From Chloroflexota bacterium (lineage in GTDB: Bacteria; Chloroflexota; Anaerolineae; Caldilineales; Caldilineaceae), in contig QEUW01000074.1 of the NCBI GenBank assembly GCA_003577005.1, positions 1 to 22,615 of the forward strand: DNA of 22,615 bases. Reading direction: 5' to 3'. This document shows positions 14,663-22,066 of this stretch, piece after piece. Below the pieces are notes generated by a model that saw only the letters and a list, made by a program, of their open reading frames with translations, did not search any database and was not told the origin of the DNA. The position numbers and the translations under genes are program-made. The first letter of the stretch is position 1; each line of letters opens with the position of its first letter.

Positions 14663-15721
14663 TCAGTAGGTCCGTTGGACGACGAAATCGCACAAACCAA
14701 GCAAGGACTCTTTGTAGACAGTATTGGGAAGGGGACTCAAGTCGGTGCGGGCACGGGCAAGCAGACAGTGCGCCTCTCGTTGCGCTGCGGTGATTGCGTC
14801 GCTGCTCTTCACCTCCTCTACCGTCTGGAGAATGGTCTCCTGCCACTGCCCAGCATCGCCTGTTTCTAGTTCGGCCTGCGCAGCTTCGAGCCGGCGCACG
14901 ACGGTCTCTGGGTGCGGGTGTTGTTGAAGGTAATAAAAGAAGGGCAGCGTGAGGGTGCCCTGGCGCAGGTCGCTGCCAGCGGGCTTGCCTAGCGTCGTCT
15001 CATCGCCGGTGAAATCGAGAATGTCATCCACAATCTGAAAGGCCATGCCAAAATGGTAGCCAAAACTGCGGAACTGCTTGACTGATGCCTCGCTCACCCC
15101 CGCCAGGATCGCCGCGCCTTCGGTGGCGGCGCAGAAGAGGCTGGCTGTCTTGGCATAGATGCGCTGGGCGTAGCTTTCCTTCCCCTGCTGATAATCGTGG
15201 CGTGCGGCCAACTGGCGTAGTTCGCCATCCACGATGACCCGTAGCGTATCGGCGAAGAGCCGGATGACGCGAGGGTGTTGCGTCTCAGCGGCAAAATGAG
15301 CCGCCGTGCCAAACATGTAATTGCCAGCCAACACTGTTGCTCCACCGTTCCAAACGGCGTTGAGGGTAGGCGCGCCGCGGCGCAAGAGCGCGCCGTCGAT
15401 GACATCATCATGCACAAGGGTCGAAGTGTGGAGCATTTCTACGGCAGCGGCTAGCGCCACCACCTGGTCACTACTGGGGTCCCTCTCTGGCTGACCGCTG
15501 CTCGCCGCCGTCAACAGGGCCAGGGCCGGGCGCAGGCGTTTGCCGCCACTCCCAATGAGTTCGAGAAAAGCGCTCGCCAGCGGGGCAAAGACCGACGCAT
15601 CGACTGCCTTCATCTTTGCTTCCACTAGCGCCAGACCACTCTGCACTGGAGCCAGCAGCCCACCAATATTTGTCACTGTCGTGCGTCGTCCGGCTGGCCC
15701 TGTCGCGGTCATGGTTTTCAT
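14663..15721 (-). CDS. Trans-polyprenyl diphosphate synthase
   Basis: Condenses isopentenyl diphosphate onto an allylic primer to make a long-chain polyprenyl diphosphate (quinone side chain or carrier precursor), soluble. With the ATG at 15721 it has 352 residues. ATGs at 15712 and 15757 are also possible; 15757 would overlap the TatD gene by 23 nt, and no site has a strong Shine-Dalgarno. Motifs: GSGGKRLRP (57-65), first aspartate-rich motif DDVID (105-109) followed by LLRRGAPT, and second motif QIVDDILDF (D232, D233, D236). The residues before DDVID ('[10 protein letters not shown]') lack bulky aromatic residues at the usual chain-length positions, so a long product is likely; exact length is not predictable here. 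It lies between tatD-like and glycosyltransferase genes with short gaps, as one operon. Confidence 0.92.
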   Translation of the reverse strand: MKTMTATGPAGRRTTVTNIGGLLAPVQSGLALVEAKMKAVDASVFAPLASAFLELIGSGGKRLRPALALLTAASSGQPERDPSSDQVVALAAAVEMLHTSTLVHDDVIDGALLRRGAPTLNAVWNGGATVLAGNYMFGTAAHFAAETQHPRVIRLFADTLRVIVDGELRQLAARHDYQQGKESYAQRIYAKTASLFCAATEGAAILAGVSEASVKQFRSFGYHFGMAFQIVDDILDFTGDETTLGKPAGSDLRQGTLTLPFFYYLQQHPHPETVVRRLEAAQAELETGDAGQWQETILQTVEEVKSSDAITAAQREAHCLLARARTDLSPLPNTVYKESLLGLCDFVVQRTY

Positions 15722-15734
15722 CTGTAGTGCGACT

Positions 15735-16583
15735 TCAGGCGAGGGCGGCTGTGTCATTGGGCTGGGTTTCACCAGGCAGATCATCTTTCCATCCAAAGAA
15801 ATCATACGCGACTTGTGTTGTCATCTGTGCCACCTCGGCGACCGTGCGCCCGGTGAGGCGGGCGAGTTGTTCGCAAACCAGCGCGACATAGGCCGGCTCG
15901 TTGCGCTGGCCGCGGTGTGGATGTGGCGTGAGATAGGGTGCGTCGGTCTCAAGCATGAGCCGGTCCAGCCGCAGGTGGGGCGCAAGCCCGTGAAGCCGCC
16001 GGGCATTGGCAAAGGTGATCGGCCCGCCCAGGCTCAACACAAAGTTCCAGGTGTACGCCTCTTCGGCCAGAGTCAAATCACCGCCAAAGGCATGGAGGAC
16101 GCCCCAAAAGCTGCGCATAGCGAGCGGTGAAGCGCGGGTTGCGTCATCGCTCACCCAGTTGCGAAGAATCGCCGCCACGTCTTCGGTCGCCTCGCGGTTG
16201 TGGATGATCACAGGTAGCCCTATTTCTGCGGCCAGCTCGAGTTGGGTGCGGAAGGCGACGGCCTGCTGCGCCGGGTCCACCTTTTTCCAATAGTAATCCA
16301 GCCCAATTTCACCCACAGCGACGACCTTGTCGTGTGCAGCCAGGGCGCGCAATTGATCCACGGTAGCAGCCGTAAAATCTCCGCTGCTGTTGGGGTGAAC
16401 CCCCACCGCAGCATAGACTTCTGGGTACCGTTCGGCCAGGGCAATTGCCTGGCGACTATGGTGCAGGTCGATGCCGGGATTGACAATCAGTCTCACCCCG
16501 GCCTCGCGCGCCTGGCGCAAAACATCTTCCCGATCCGCATCAAACTGCGCAAGGTCTAAATGGCAGTGGCTATCAACAAGCAT
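15735..16583 (-). CDS. TatD-family metal-dependent deoxyribonuclease
   Basis: Predicted TIM-barrel hydrolase with DNase activity, cytoplasmic, 282 residues as usual for TatD/YcfH proteins. The ATG at 16583 is chosen because the canonical start '[10 protein letters not shown]' follows directly; an upstream TTG would add 6 residues. No strong ribosome site is visible. Metal ligands: H6 and H8 (HCH), E92 ([10 protein letters not shown]), H128 (VIIHNREA), H164 (GVLHAFGG) and D214 ([15 protein letters not shown]). First gene of the operon with polyprenyl diphosphate synthase and glycosyltransferase; no obvious functional link to them. Confidence 0.93.
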   Translation of the reverse strand: MLVDSHCHLDLAQFDADREDVLRQAREAGVRLIVNPGIDLHHSRQAIALAERYPEVYAAVGVHPNSSGDFTAATVDQLRALAAHDKVVAVGEIGLDYYWKKVDPAQQAVAFRTQLELAAEIGLPVIIHNREATEDVAAILRNWVSDDATRASPLAMRSFWGVLHAFGGDLTLAEEAYTWNFVLSLGGPITFANARRLHGLAPHLRLDRLMLETDAPYLTPHPHRGQRNEPAYVALVCEQLARLTGRTVAEVAQMTTQVAYDFFGWKDDLPGETQPNDTAALA

Positions 16584-16618
16584 TACGTGTGCCAGATTCA
16601 AACAACCGTTTCACAATC

Positions 16619-16641
16619 CTGCGCAGTGAACCGTTGCGCAG
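16619..16641. promoter_or_regulatory. Inverted repeat CTGCGCA/TGCGCAG upstream of the TatD operon
   Basis: CTGCGCA (16619-16625) and TGCGCAG (16635-16641) are perfect inverted copies with a 9-bp spacer, about 35-60 nt upstream of the TatD start. The size fits a repressor operator or a short leader hairpin. No -35/-10 pair in register is convincing. Confidence 0.3.
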
Positions 16642-16695
16642 ATGCCGATTGTTCATTTTATCACATACGCTAACTAACAAAAGTAGGACGAGTAC

Positions 16696-16788
16696 TAATT
16701 GTCAATTGTCAACGGTCAACGGTCGATTGTTAATGAGGATGGGCAACCCGTCCTGCGTGTACTATTGACAATTGACCATTGACAATTA
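16696..16788. repeat. Heptad tandem repeats arranged as a large imperfect inverted repeat
   Basis: Left side: five degenerate heptads from 16701 (GTCAATT, GTCAACG, GTCAACG, GTCGATT, GTTAATG). Right side: three heptads TTGACAA, TTGACCA, TTGACAA (16765-16785). The two sides pair as 24-nt arms (16696-16719 and 16765-16788, 21 of 24 matching). Inside is a smaller stem (AGGA-GGG / CCC-TCCT, 16736-16754, loop CAA). The right arm includes the stop codon of the phosphoglucomutase-like gene. This resembles the short tandemly repeated heptanucleotides known from cyanobacteria, and the whole could also end mutase transcripts. Confidence 0.7.
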
Positions 16789-18213
16789 AACGCCTACCAA
16801 TTTCCGCCCGTCGGCCAGGATCGCCTGGACGGCAGCCTGGTCGGTGGTCTCGGTGTAGATACGGATGAGCGGTTCGGTGCCGGAGAAGCGGACGAGCAGC
16901 CAGCCACCGTCATCCATGATAAACTTGTAGCCGTCGATGGTTACTTTTTCGGTGACCGGGTGGCCGCCCAGGGTGAGATCTGCTACTGTGGCAGCGTCGA
17001 GCCTCGTTTTGGCGGCAGCTTTCATCTCTTCATTGGTACGGATATCGATGCGGTCATAATAGTGAGCGCCTACTTTGGCGAAGAGCGCCTCGAGCAATTC
17101 GGTCGGCTTTTTACCCGTGCGCACCATCAGGTCGAGGAGATAGAGGTTGGCAAGGATGCCATCGCGTTCAGGCACGTGGCCGCGGAAGGCGTAGCCACCG
17201 CTCTCTTCGCCGCCGATGAGCGCATTGTGCTCGACCATGGCGGGGGCTACAAATTTGAAGCCGACGCCGGTGTTGACCACCGGTACGTTGTAGCGTTGGC
17301 CCAGTTTGTCCAACATCGAGGTCGTGCTGATGGTTTTGACAATCGCACCGCGTTCGCCCCGTACTTCGAGCAGGTAGTAAGCCAGCAACCCATAGACGCG
17401 CAACTGGTCGACGAATTGCCCATGTTCGTCGCCAAAACCGCAGCGGTCGGCGTCGCCATCGGTGATGCAGACGCAGTCGGTCTTGTGACGGCGAGCTGCG
17501 GCCAGCCCGGCATCCACGTTGGGCGGGATCGGCTCGGGGCGCTGCATCTCGGGGAAGAGCGGGTGGCGCTCGGCATGGACTTCAACGATCTCGGTCTTGC
17601 CGCCCGCGAGAATCTCGCTCAGCCAGCCGGCGCCGTTGCCCCACATGCTATCCACCAACACTTTGAGACCGGCATCCTTGATGGGTTGGACGTCGATGAG
17701 TTTGGCGATCTGCGCCAGGTAGGCGGGCCTAGGGTCAAAGATCTCCACTTTGCCCTGATCGAGACCATCGGCCAGATTGATCGACTTGATGGCGTCGCGG
17801 TTGGTGGCAGCCGGAATGGCGGCTTCGATCTGCGCCAGCCCCTCGGGTGCAATGGCGCCGCCGCGCGAGTCGCGTACCTTGAAACCGCAATCTTCGGGCG
17901 GATTGTGGCTGGCGGTAATGTTGACCGCACCCGCAGCCCCCCTGGCGCCCACGCTAAAGCTGATCACCGGGGTAGGCGTGGCCGTTTCGGTGAGGTAGAC
18001 GTGAAATCCGTTGCCGGCCAGCACCTCGGCAGTGGCGGCGGCAAAATGTTCGGCCATAAAACGACGGTCATACCCGACGACCAGACTACCAGATTTGCCC
18101 TGGTCCAATAGATAATCTGCAAAGCCCTGGGCGCAGCGCCGGACATTGGCAAAGGTGTAGTCGTCAGCGATACGGCCTCGCCAGCCATCCGTACCGAACT
18201 TGATGTCGCTCAT
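16786..18213 (-). CDS. Phosphoglucomutase/phosphomannomutase family enzyme
   Basis: Alpha-D-phosphohexomutase interconverting 1- and 6-phosphorylated hexoses for glycan or glycogen metabolism, cytoplasmic. The ATG at 18213 has AAAGGAG 7 nt upstream; 475 residues is a normal length. All four active-site loops are present: '[16 protein letters not shown]' with the phosphoserine S102, 'TDGDADRCG' binding Mg (252-257), sugar-binding 'GEESGGYAF' (335-340) and phosphate-binding '[12 protein letters not shown]' (442-448). Bacterial relatives act on glucose, mannose or glucosamine phosphates; the GEESGG loop suits glucose/mannose over glucosamine, but I would not fix the substrate. A good promoter lies upstream, so it is a single-gene unit downstream of the BTAD regulator. 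Its last codons lie in an intergenic repeat. Confidence 0.93.
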   Translation of the reverse strand: MSDIKFGTDGWRGRIADDYTFANVRRCAQGFADYLLDQGKSGSLVVGYDRRFMAEHFAAATAEVLAGNGFHVYLTETATPTPVISFSVGARGAAGAVNITASHNPPEDCGFKVRDSRGGAIAPEGLAQIEAAIPAATNRDAIKSINLADGLDQGKVEIFDPRPAYLAQIAKLIDVQPIKDAGLKVLVDSMWGNGAGWLSEILAGGKTEIVEVHAERHPLFPEMQRPEPIPPNVDAGLAAARRHKTDCVCITDGDADRCGFGDEHGQFVDQLRVYGLLAYYLLEVRGERGAIVKTISTTSMLDKLGQRYNVPVVNTGVGFKFVAPAMVEHNALIGGEESGGYAFRGHVPERDGILANLYLLDLMVRTGKKPTELLEALFAKVGAHYYDRIDIRTNEEMKAAAKTRLDAATVADLTLGGHPVTEKVTIDGYKFIMDDGGWLLVRFSGTEPLIRIYTETTDQAAVQAILADGRKLVGV

Positions 18214-18264
18214 GAAGCCACTCCTTTGTGTGCATGACTTTGTAGATGATTCAAAGTATGTCCA

Positions 18265-18293
18265 AGTATAGCAGCAAGAGAGGGCGATGCGAA
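18265..18293 (-). promoter_or_regulatory. Promoter of the phosphoglucomutase/phosphomannomutase gene
   Basis: Minus strand: TTCGCA (18288-18293), 17-bp spacer, TATACT (18265-18270), with TGC immediately before the -10 giving an extended -10 element. The start codon is about 50 nt further on. The leader includes ACTTTG/CAAAGT (18237-18242, 18252-18257), a 6-bp inverted repeat. Confidence 0.55.
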
Positions 18294-18303
18294 AACAGGA
18301 GTT

Positions 18304-18325
18304 ACAGGTAGAGAGGTAGACTACC
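18304..18325. repeat. GGTAGA-type short repeat after the regulator gene
   Basis: GGTAG occurs at 18307-18311 and 18315-18319, followed by its inverse CTACC at 18321-18325; the stretch starts ACAGGTAGA, the same core as the repeat at 4011-4019. It lies 3 nt beyond the stop of the large regulator gene on the minus strand. Small and without a T-run, so a weak hairpin at most. Confidence 0.4.
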
Positions 18326-18327
18326 CA

Positions 18328-21300
18328 TCAGCGCCTCAGGCTGGTTATCGGTGTAGCAGGAGATGTGACGAAATCAGCGCGGACGCTCGCCCAGTCGGCT
18401 AGGTCGGGAAGCGTGAGCTGCTGCAAACGGTTCCGGGCCATCGCCTCAGCGCCGGCAGAGAGCATGGCGCTGAGTTTGTCGCACAGGTGTTGTGTGCGCT
18501 GCCGCGTCGCCGACTGCGTGACGGCATGGTGAGCGACAAAGTACAGCACGCTGTATGCCCTGGCCGCATCGCCTTTCTCCGCCAGGACCTCGCCCAGACA
18601 AGCCAGGCTGTCCAACTGGTCAGGTATGCTGTCGATGGCCTGGGCAATGGCGAGCGCTTCGTGCGCACAGGTGTAAGCCAACTCAAGTTCGCCCTGCTCG
18701 ATATGGGTGAGCGCCAGCCCATTGAGGCTGGCTGCTGTCCACCGCCGTTCACCCAACGAACGGCAAAGGTCAATACTCTCCACATAATAGCGCTGCGCCC
18801 TGGGGAACTGTCCCAGTGCTCGCGAGGCGCTGCCCAGGTTGCTTAGGGTAATGGCGATGGTCAGTCGCTCACCGACTATCTGGGCGATTTCGTACGCCTG
18901 GTGATAGAGCGACAGGGCTTCGGCGAATTGGCCGGCGCGACCAAAGTTGCTGCCCAGGTTGCTCAGCATGTTGGCGACGCCCCGCTGGTAACCGCTCATG
19001 CGGAAGATTGACAGACAGCGTTCATAGTGCTTACGAGCTTCGTCAAAACGGCCCTGGTTGCTGTAGACGATACCCAATGCATTGAGGGCCAGCGTGACCC
19101 GTCTCTCTTCGCCTGCCCGCTCATAATGGGTGAGACTCCGGTGCAATATCTCTTCAGCTTGGTCGTAGCGCCCCATGCGCAGATAGGCCCGGCCCAACCG
19201 CGCCAATGCATCCGCCAGCTCGATATCCTGGCCGGCCGCCTTCAGTGGAGCGAGCGCCGGGCGGATCAAGGCTTCCACTTCGCCAAACTGGCTCAGGTTG
19301 AAGGCAAAATCGGCCAGGAGCGAGTGTGTCAAGGCAAGGGTGGCCTGGGGGCTGCGCCCCGCCAGTGCCAGCCGATCATCGACCCAGCCGGCGTCGATCA
19401 TGGCCTCTGCCGCTGCTGTGAACATCTGCTTGCCTTCGCGATAACGGCACTCGCGCAGCAAAAAATGGGCCAATATCGGCGCGTATTGCTCAACCAACTG
19501 GACCAATTGTTCCCAGTCGCCGGGTCTTTCTTCTTGTGCCAGTGCGCCGATCTGCTCGACGAGCCACTGCCAACCGGCGCGGATATTGTCGTACTCGGTG
19601 CGCAAACGGGCATGGGCCTGCGGTTCGGCTGCTGTCTCTCGATGCGGCTGCTGCCCGGCCACGATGCCGCCATAATAGCGGCAGTGCGCCGCCTGGAGTA
19701 GATGCTGTTCGGCTGCATTTAGCTTTTCTAGCCCATACTGCCGCAGTAATTCGTGCATCAGATAGCGGCCATCGGGCATCCCCTGGAGGAGTGATTTGTC
19801 AGCAAGCCGCGCCAGCGCCAGTGGCGTCGCGCTAGCCACAGCCGCTGCAGCCCGCTCATCAAAACCACCCTGGAAGACGACCAGGCGCTTGAAGAGCATG
19901 GCATCGGCTGGGGCCAGAAAACGCCACGAATGGTCAAAGGCTGCACGCAGGCTGCGGTGGCGGTCAGGGACATTCCGCGCCGAAGTGGCAAGAAAATCCA
20001 GGCTGCGCTTGATCGCAACTGCAATGGTGGCGCAGGGATAGCTGCGCACCCAACCGGCGGCCAGCTCGATGCCCAGCGGCATCCCTTCCAACAACTGGCA
20101 AACGGTGCGCACGGCTTCGCTCTCGGCGGCCAGATCGAAATCGAGCCGGATGCGACGTGCCCGTTGTGCAAAAAGCTGTACAGCTTCGTAAGCCTCAATT
20201 GGTTTGTCCGCCCCTTGAGAATTCAAACCAGGTGTCAACGCCGGTGTTGGCGGCGGGAAAGGCAGCCCCCCCACATCAAAGAGCCACTCCTCATACAGAT
20301 CAAGCCGGGTGCGCGAGGTGACCAGCAGTTTCAGACCCGGCGCAGCCTGCAAAAGCTCGCTTAAGAAGACAGCCTCAGCGGCCAGATGTTCAAAGTTATC
20401 AAGGAAAAGGAGGAGTTTTTTTGCACGGAGGAAATCCAGCAACTGCATCTTTGGTTCGCTGCTGCCGGCAAAGGTAAGACCCAGGGCTCCGGCGATCGCC
20501 GGGATCGCCTCGGCCATGGTTGGAACGGCAGCTAGCGAGACAAAGAAGAGACCGTCCGCCCAGGCGCCAGCGCCTTCGGACAGTTGCTGTTGAGCGGTTT
20601 GTAGCGCGAGCCGCGTCTTGCCGATACCCCCTACCCCCAACAAGGTCAACAGACGGCAGCCCGGGTCGGCCAGCAGGTTGGCGATCTGGGCCAATTCTCC
20701 GGCGCGACCGACAAAGGGTGTGGTCTGCGCGGGCAGGTTGTGACGGGGTAGGGCTGAAGCAGTAGGGCGATGGGATGATGGGAAGAATACAGGTTGTGGG
20801 GTTTGCTTCTGATCCTCGCTGCGCTCCACTACTCCACGCCGGATCTGCTCATAGAGGGCGCGTGTTGTGCCTTCAGGCTCGACACCCAATTCCTCAGCCA
20901 AGACGCGACGACAGCTCTCGTACTGTTGCAGGGCGGCGGCGCGTTGACCGCTCTGTGCTAGCAGTTGCATCAACCGCCGATGGAGCCCCTCATGCCACGG
21001 CTCAAGCGCCAACAGGCGCCGCCCGAGTTCTATCCCGGCAGCAGATTCACCGCTCGCCCAGTAATGCGCGAGCAGCGTATCGCCAACCTGCAAGGCCAGA
21101 CGGTGCAGACGCTCGCGCTCGAGCAGCATCCACTCCTCAAAAACCGGCGCGTTGGCGACGGCAAAACCAGAGAGAAAATCACCTCGATAGAGCGTAAGGG
21201 CCGCCGCCAGATCGGTGGCTTGCGCTGTGGGCAGCAGCGGATCAGACGGCTGCGCAGCCGCCTGTGAGAGCTGGACAAACTCTCGCACATCAAGCCAACA

Positions 21301-21582
21301 GTTGGCATCCTGTTTGAAAGTGACCGCAGTGCGGGTGGTTTGCAGATGATCGCCGCCAACCTGACGCAGCTTGGTGAGGGCCACGCGCAGATTACGTCGC
21401 GCATCGTCCGGAGCTAGCTCACTCCAAAACAGGTCGACCAATGTACTGCGTGGGACGGTGCGCCCGGTCACTGCCAGGTAAAAGAGCAGACCTTGCGCCT
21501 TGGTCAGTGGTAGATCTACCGGTTCCCCGTCCAGGCTGATCGAACTCTCTCCCAACAGCGTCAAACGCAACAGCTTTGCCAT
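18328..21582 (-). CDS. Large SARP/AfsR-like regulator: DNA-binding + BTAD + NB-ARC ATPase + TPR
   Basis: Cytoplasmic signal-integrating transcription factor, 1084 residues. Residues 1-100 form an OmpR-like winged-helix domain ('LPLTKAQGLLFYLAVTGRTVPRSTLVDLFW...ARRNLRVALTKLRQ'). Residues 100-250 are the bacterial transcriptional activator domain ('LYRGDFLSGF', 'EPWHEGLHRRLMQLLAQSGQ', 'ALQQYESCRRVLAEELGVEP'). An NB-ARC/STAND NTPase follows: 'PFVGRAGEL' 289-297, Walker A GVGGIGKT (316-323), Walker B LLLFLDN (390-396), VTSR (421-424), GMPLGIEL (501-508) and an MHD-like 'YLMHELLRQYG' (607-617). From about 740 to 1020 come tandem TPR repeats ('ALGIVYSNQGRFDEARKHYERCL'), probably the ligand-sensing part. 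The architecture is that of AfsR-type proteins and is common in Chloroflexota. It is divergent from a 70-residue gene; heptamer repeats and its own promoter lie between. Confidence 0.93.
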   Translation of the reverse strand: MAKLLRLTLLGESSISLDGEPVDLPLTKAQGLLFYLAVTGRTVPRSTLVDLFWSELAPDDARRNLRVALTKLRQVGGDHLQTTRTAVTFKQDANCWLDVREFVQLSQAAAQPSDPLLPTAQATDLAAALTLYRGDFLSGFAVANAPVFEEWMLLERERLHRLALQVGDTLLAHYWASGESAAGIELGRRLLALEPWHEGLHRRLMQLLAQSGQRAAALQQYESCRRVLAEELGVEPEGTTRALYEQIRRGVVERSEDQKQTPQPVFFPSSHRPTASALPRHNLPAQTTPFVGRAGELAQIANLLADPGCRLLTLLGVGGIGKTRLALQTAQQQLSEGAGAWADGLFFVSLAAVPTMAEAIPAIAGALGLTFAGSSEPKMQLLDFLRAKKLLLFLDNFEHLAAEAVFLSELLQAAPGLKLLVTSRTRLDLYEEWLFDVGGLPFPPPTPALTPGLNSQGADKPIEAYEAVQLFAQRARRIRLDFDLAAESEAVRTVCQLLEGMPLGIELAAGWVRSYPCATIAVAIKRSLDFLATSARNVPDRHRSLRAAFDHSWRFLAPADAMLFKRLVVFQGGFDERAAAAVASATPLALARLADKSLLQGMPDGRYLMHELLRQYGLEKLNAAEQHLLQAAHCRYYGGIVAGQQPHRETAAEPQAHARLRTEYDNIRAGWQWLVEQIGALAQEERPGDWEQLVQLVEQYAPILAHFLLRECRYREGKQMFTAAAEAMIDAGWVDDRLALAGRSPQATLALTHSLLADFAFNLSQFGEVEALIRPALAPLKAAGQDIELADALARLGRAYLRMGRYDQAEEILHRSLTHYERAGEERRVTLALNALGIVYSNQGRFDEARKHYERCLSIFRMSGYQRGVANMLSNLGSNFGRAGQFAEALSLYHQAYEIAQIVGERLTIAITLSNLGSASRALGQFPRAQRYYVESIDLCRSLGERRWTAASLNGLALTHIEQGELELAYTCAHEALAIAQAIDSIPDQLDSLACLGEVLAEKGDAARAYSVLYFVAHHAVTQSATRQRTQHLCDKLSAMLSAGAEAMARNRLQQLTLPDLADWASVRADFVTSPATPITSLRR

Positions 21583-21597
21583 GCACTATCCCATCGA

Positions 21598-21658
21598 TTA
21601 GCGCTCAATTAGCGCTCGGTTAGCGGCCATCTGCTAGGGTGATTATAAACCGCTAACC
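21598..21658. promoter_or_regulatory. SARP-type heptamer repeats: three direct TTAGCG copies at 11-bp spacing plus one inverted copy
   Basis: Heptamers TTAGCGC (21598-21604), TTAGCGC (21609-21615) and TTAGCGG (21620-21626) have exactly 4 bp between them, so they recur every 11 bp on one face of the helix. An inverted copy, CCGCTAACC, lies at 21650-21658 and pairs with GGTTAGCGG at 21618-21626. SARP regulators are known to bind direct heptamers with 4-bp spacers, the last one about 8 bp from the -10. A weak -10-like TAGGGT (21635-21640) stands exactly 8 bp after the third copy, pointing to the plus-strand gene. Confidence 0.65.
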
Positions 21659-21670
21659 TGTTCCCAGCAA
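21642..21670 (-). promoter_or_regulatory. Promoter of the SARP-like regulator
   Basis: Minus strand: TTGCTG (21665-21670), 17-bp spacer, perfect TATAAT (21642-21647). Transcription would start near 21635, so the three direct heptamers lie in the first 40 nt of the leader and the inverted copy in the -35/-10 spacer. Binding there should repress the regulator's own gene. Confidence 0.65.
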
Positions 21671-21681
21671 GGTAGACTCGC

Positions 21682-21894
21682 ATGTCCCCGGCCGCTCATG
21701 CCTCCTATCAAATCTATCTCCTCCGCTGCTGGCGTAGTGATCCGAGCCCTGCGGCAGGTGCCTGGCGTTTCTCGTTGGTCGATGCGCGGACCGGTGGGCG
21801 TCGCGGCTTTGCGAGCTTTGATGTACTGGTGGCCTTTCTGCGCGAACAGGTCGAAACTGGTTCGGCATCAAGCGATGAGGAAGCTGCTCCCTAA
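21682..21894 (+). CDS. Small conserved-looking protein divergent from the SARP-like regulator
   Basis: Function unknown, 70 residues, ATG at 21682 with AAGG 9 nt upstream. The sequence 'ASYQIYLLRCWRSD' (a short strand or helix), then 'WRFSLVDARTGGRRGFASFD' and 'VLVAFLREQVE', followed by an acidic Ser/Glu-rich tail, suggests a compact alpha/beta domain. No signal peptide, membrane segment or cysteine cluster. I recall similar small proteins ('YLLRLW...WR.SL.D..TGERRGFA..E.L..FL') next to BTAD-type regulators in Chloroflexota, but could not check this. It lies head to head with the regulator, so it is the obvious candidate target gene; it might be a direct partner or modulator of the regulator. 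Small size lowers certainty, but composition, start and position favour a real gene. Confidence 0.7.
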   Translation: MSPAAHASYQIYLLRCWRSDPSPAAGAWRFSLVDARTGGRRGFASFDVLVAFLREQVETGSASSDEEAAP

Positions 21895-22066
21895 ACAGAT
21901 CGACGCCAAAAGGGTACGGTGGTTACGGTCTGGTTTTTCGAGTTGTACTGGTTGGCGCTTGGCGGAGATAGCACTTGAAAGGTTTCGCACCCACGTACAG
22001 AGCCGCCAAGGGTTGTGCAACCGCAGAGAGTCTGTATGTTTTGTTGTCCTTACGAAGGAGATCAGT

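Noticed and set aside
16696..16788. Tandem repeats considered as a CRISPR remnant
   Set aside because: Units are 7 bp and contiguous, without unique spacers, and no cas genes are present.
16960..18111. 383-codon open frame on the plus strand opposite the phosphoglucomutase/phosphomannomutase gene
   Set aside because: Antisense to four intact active-site loops of the mutase; no domain recognised in the shadow.
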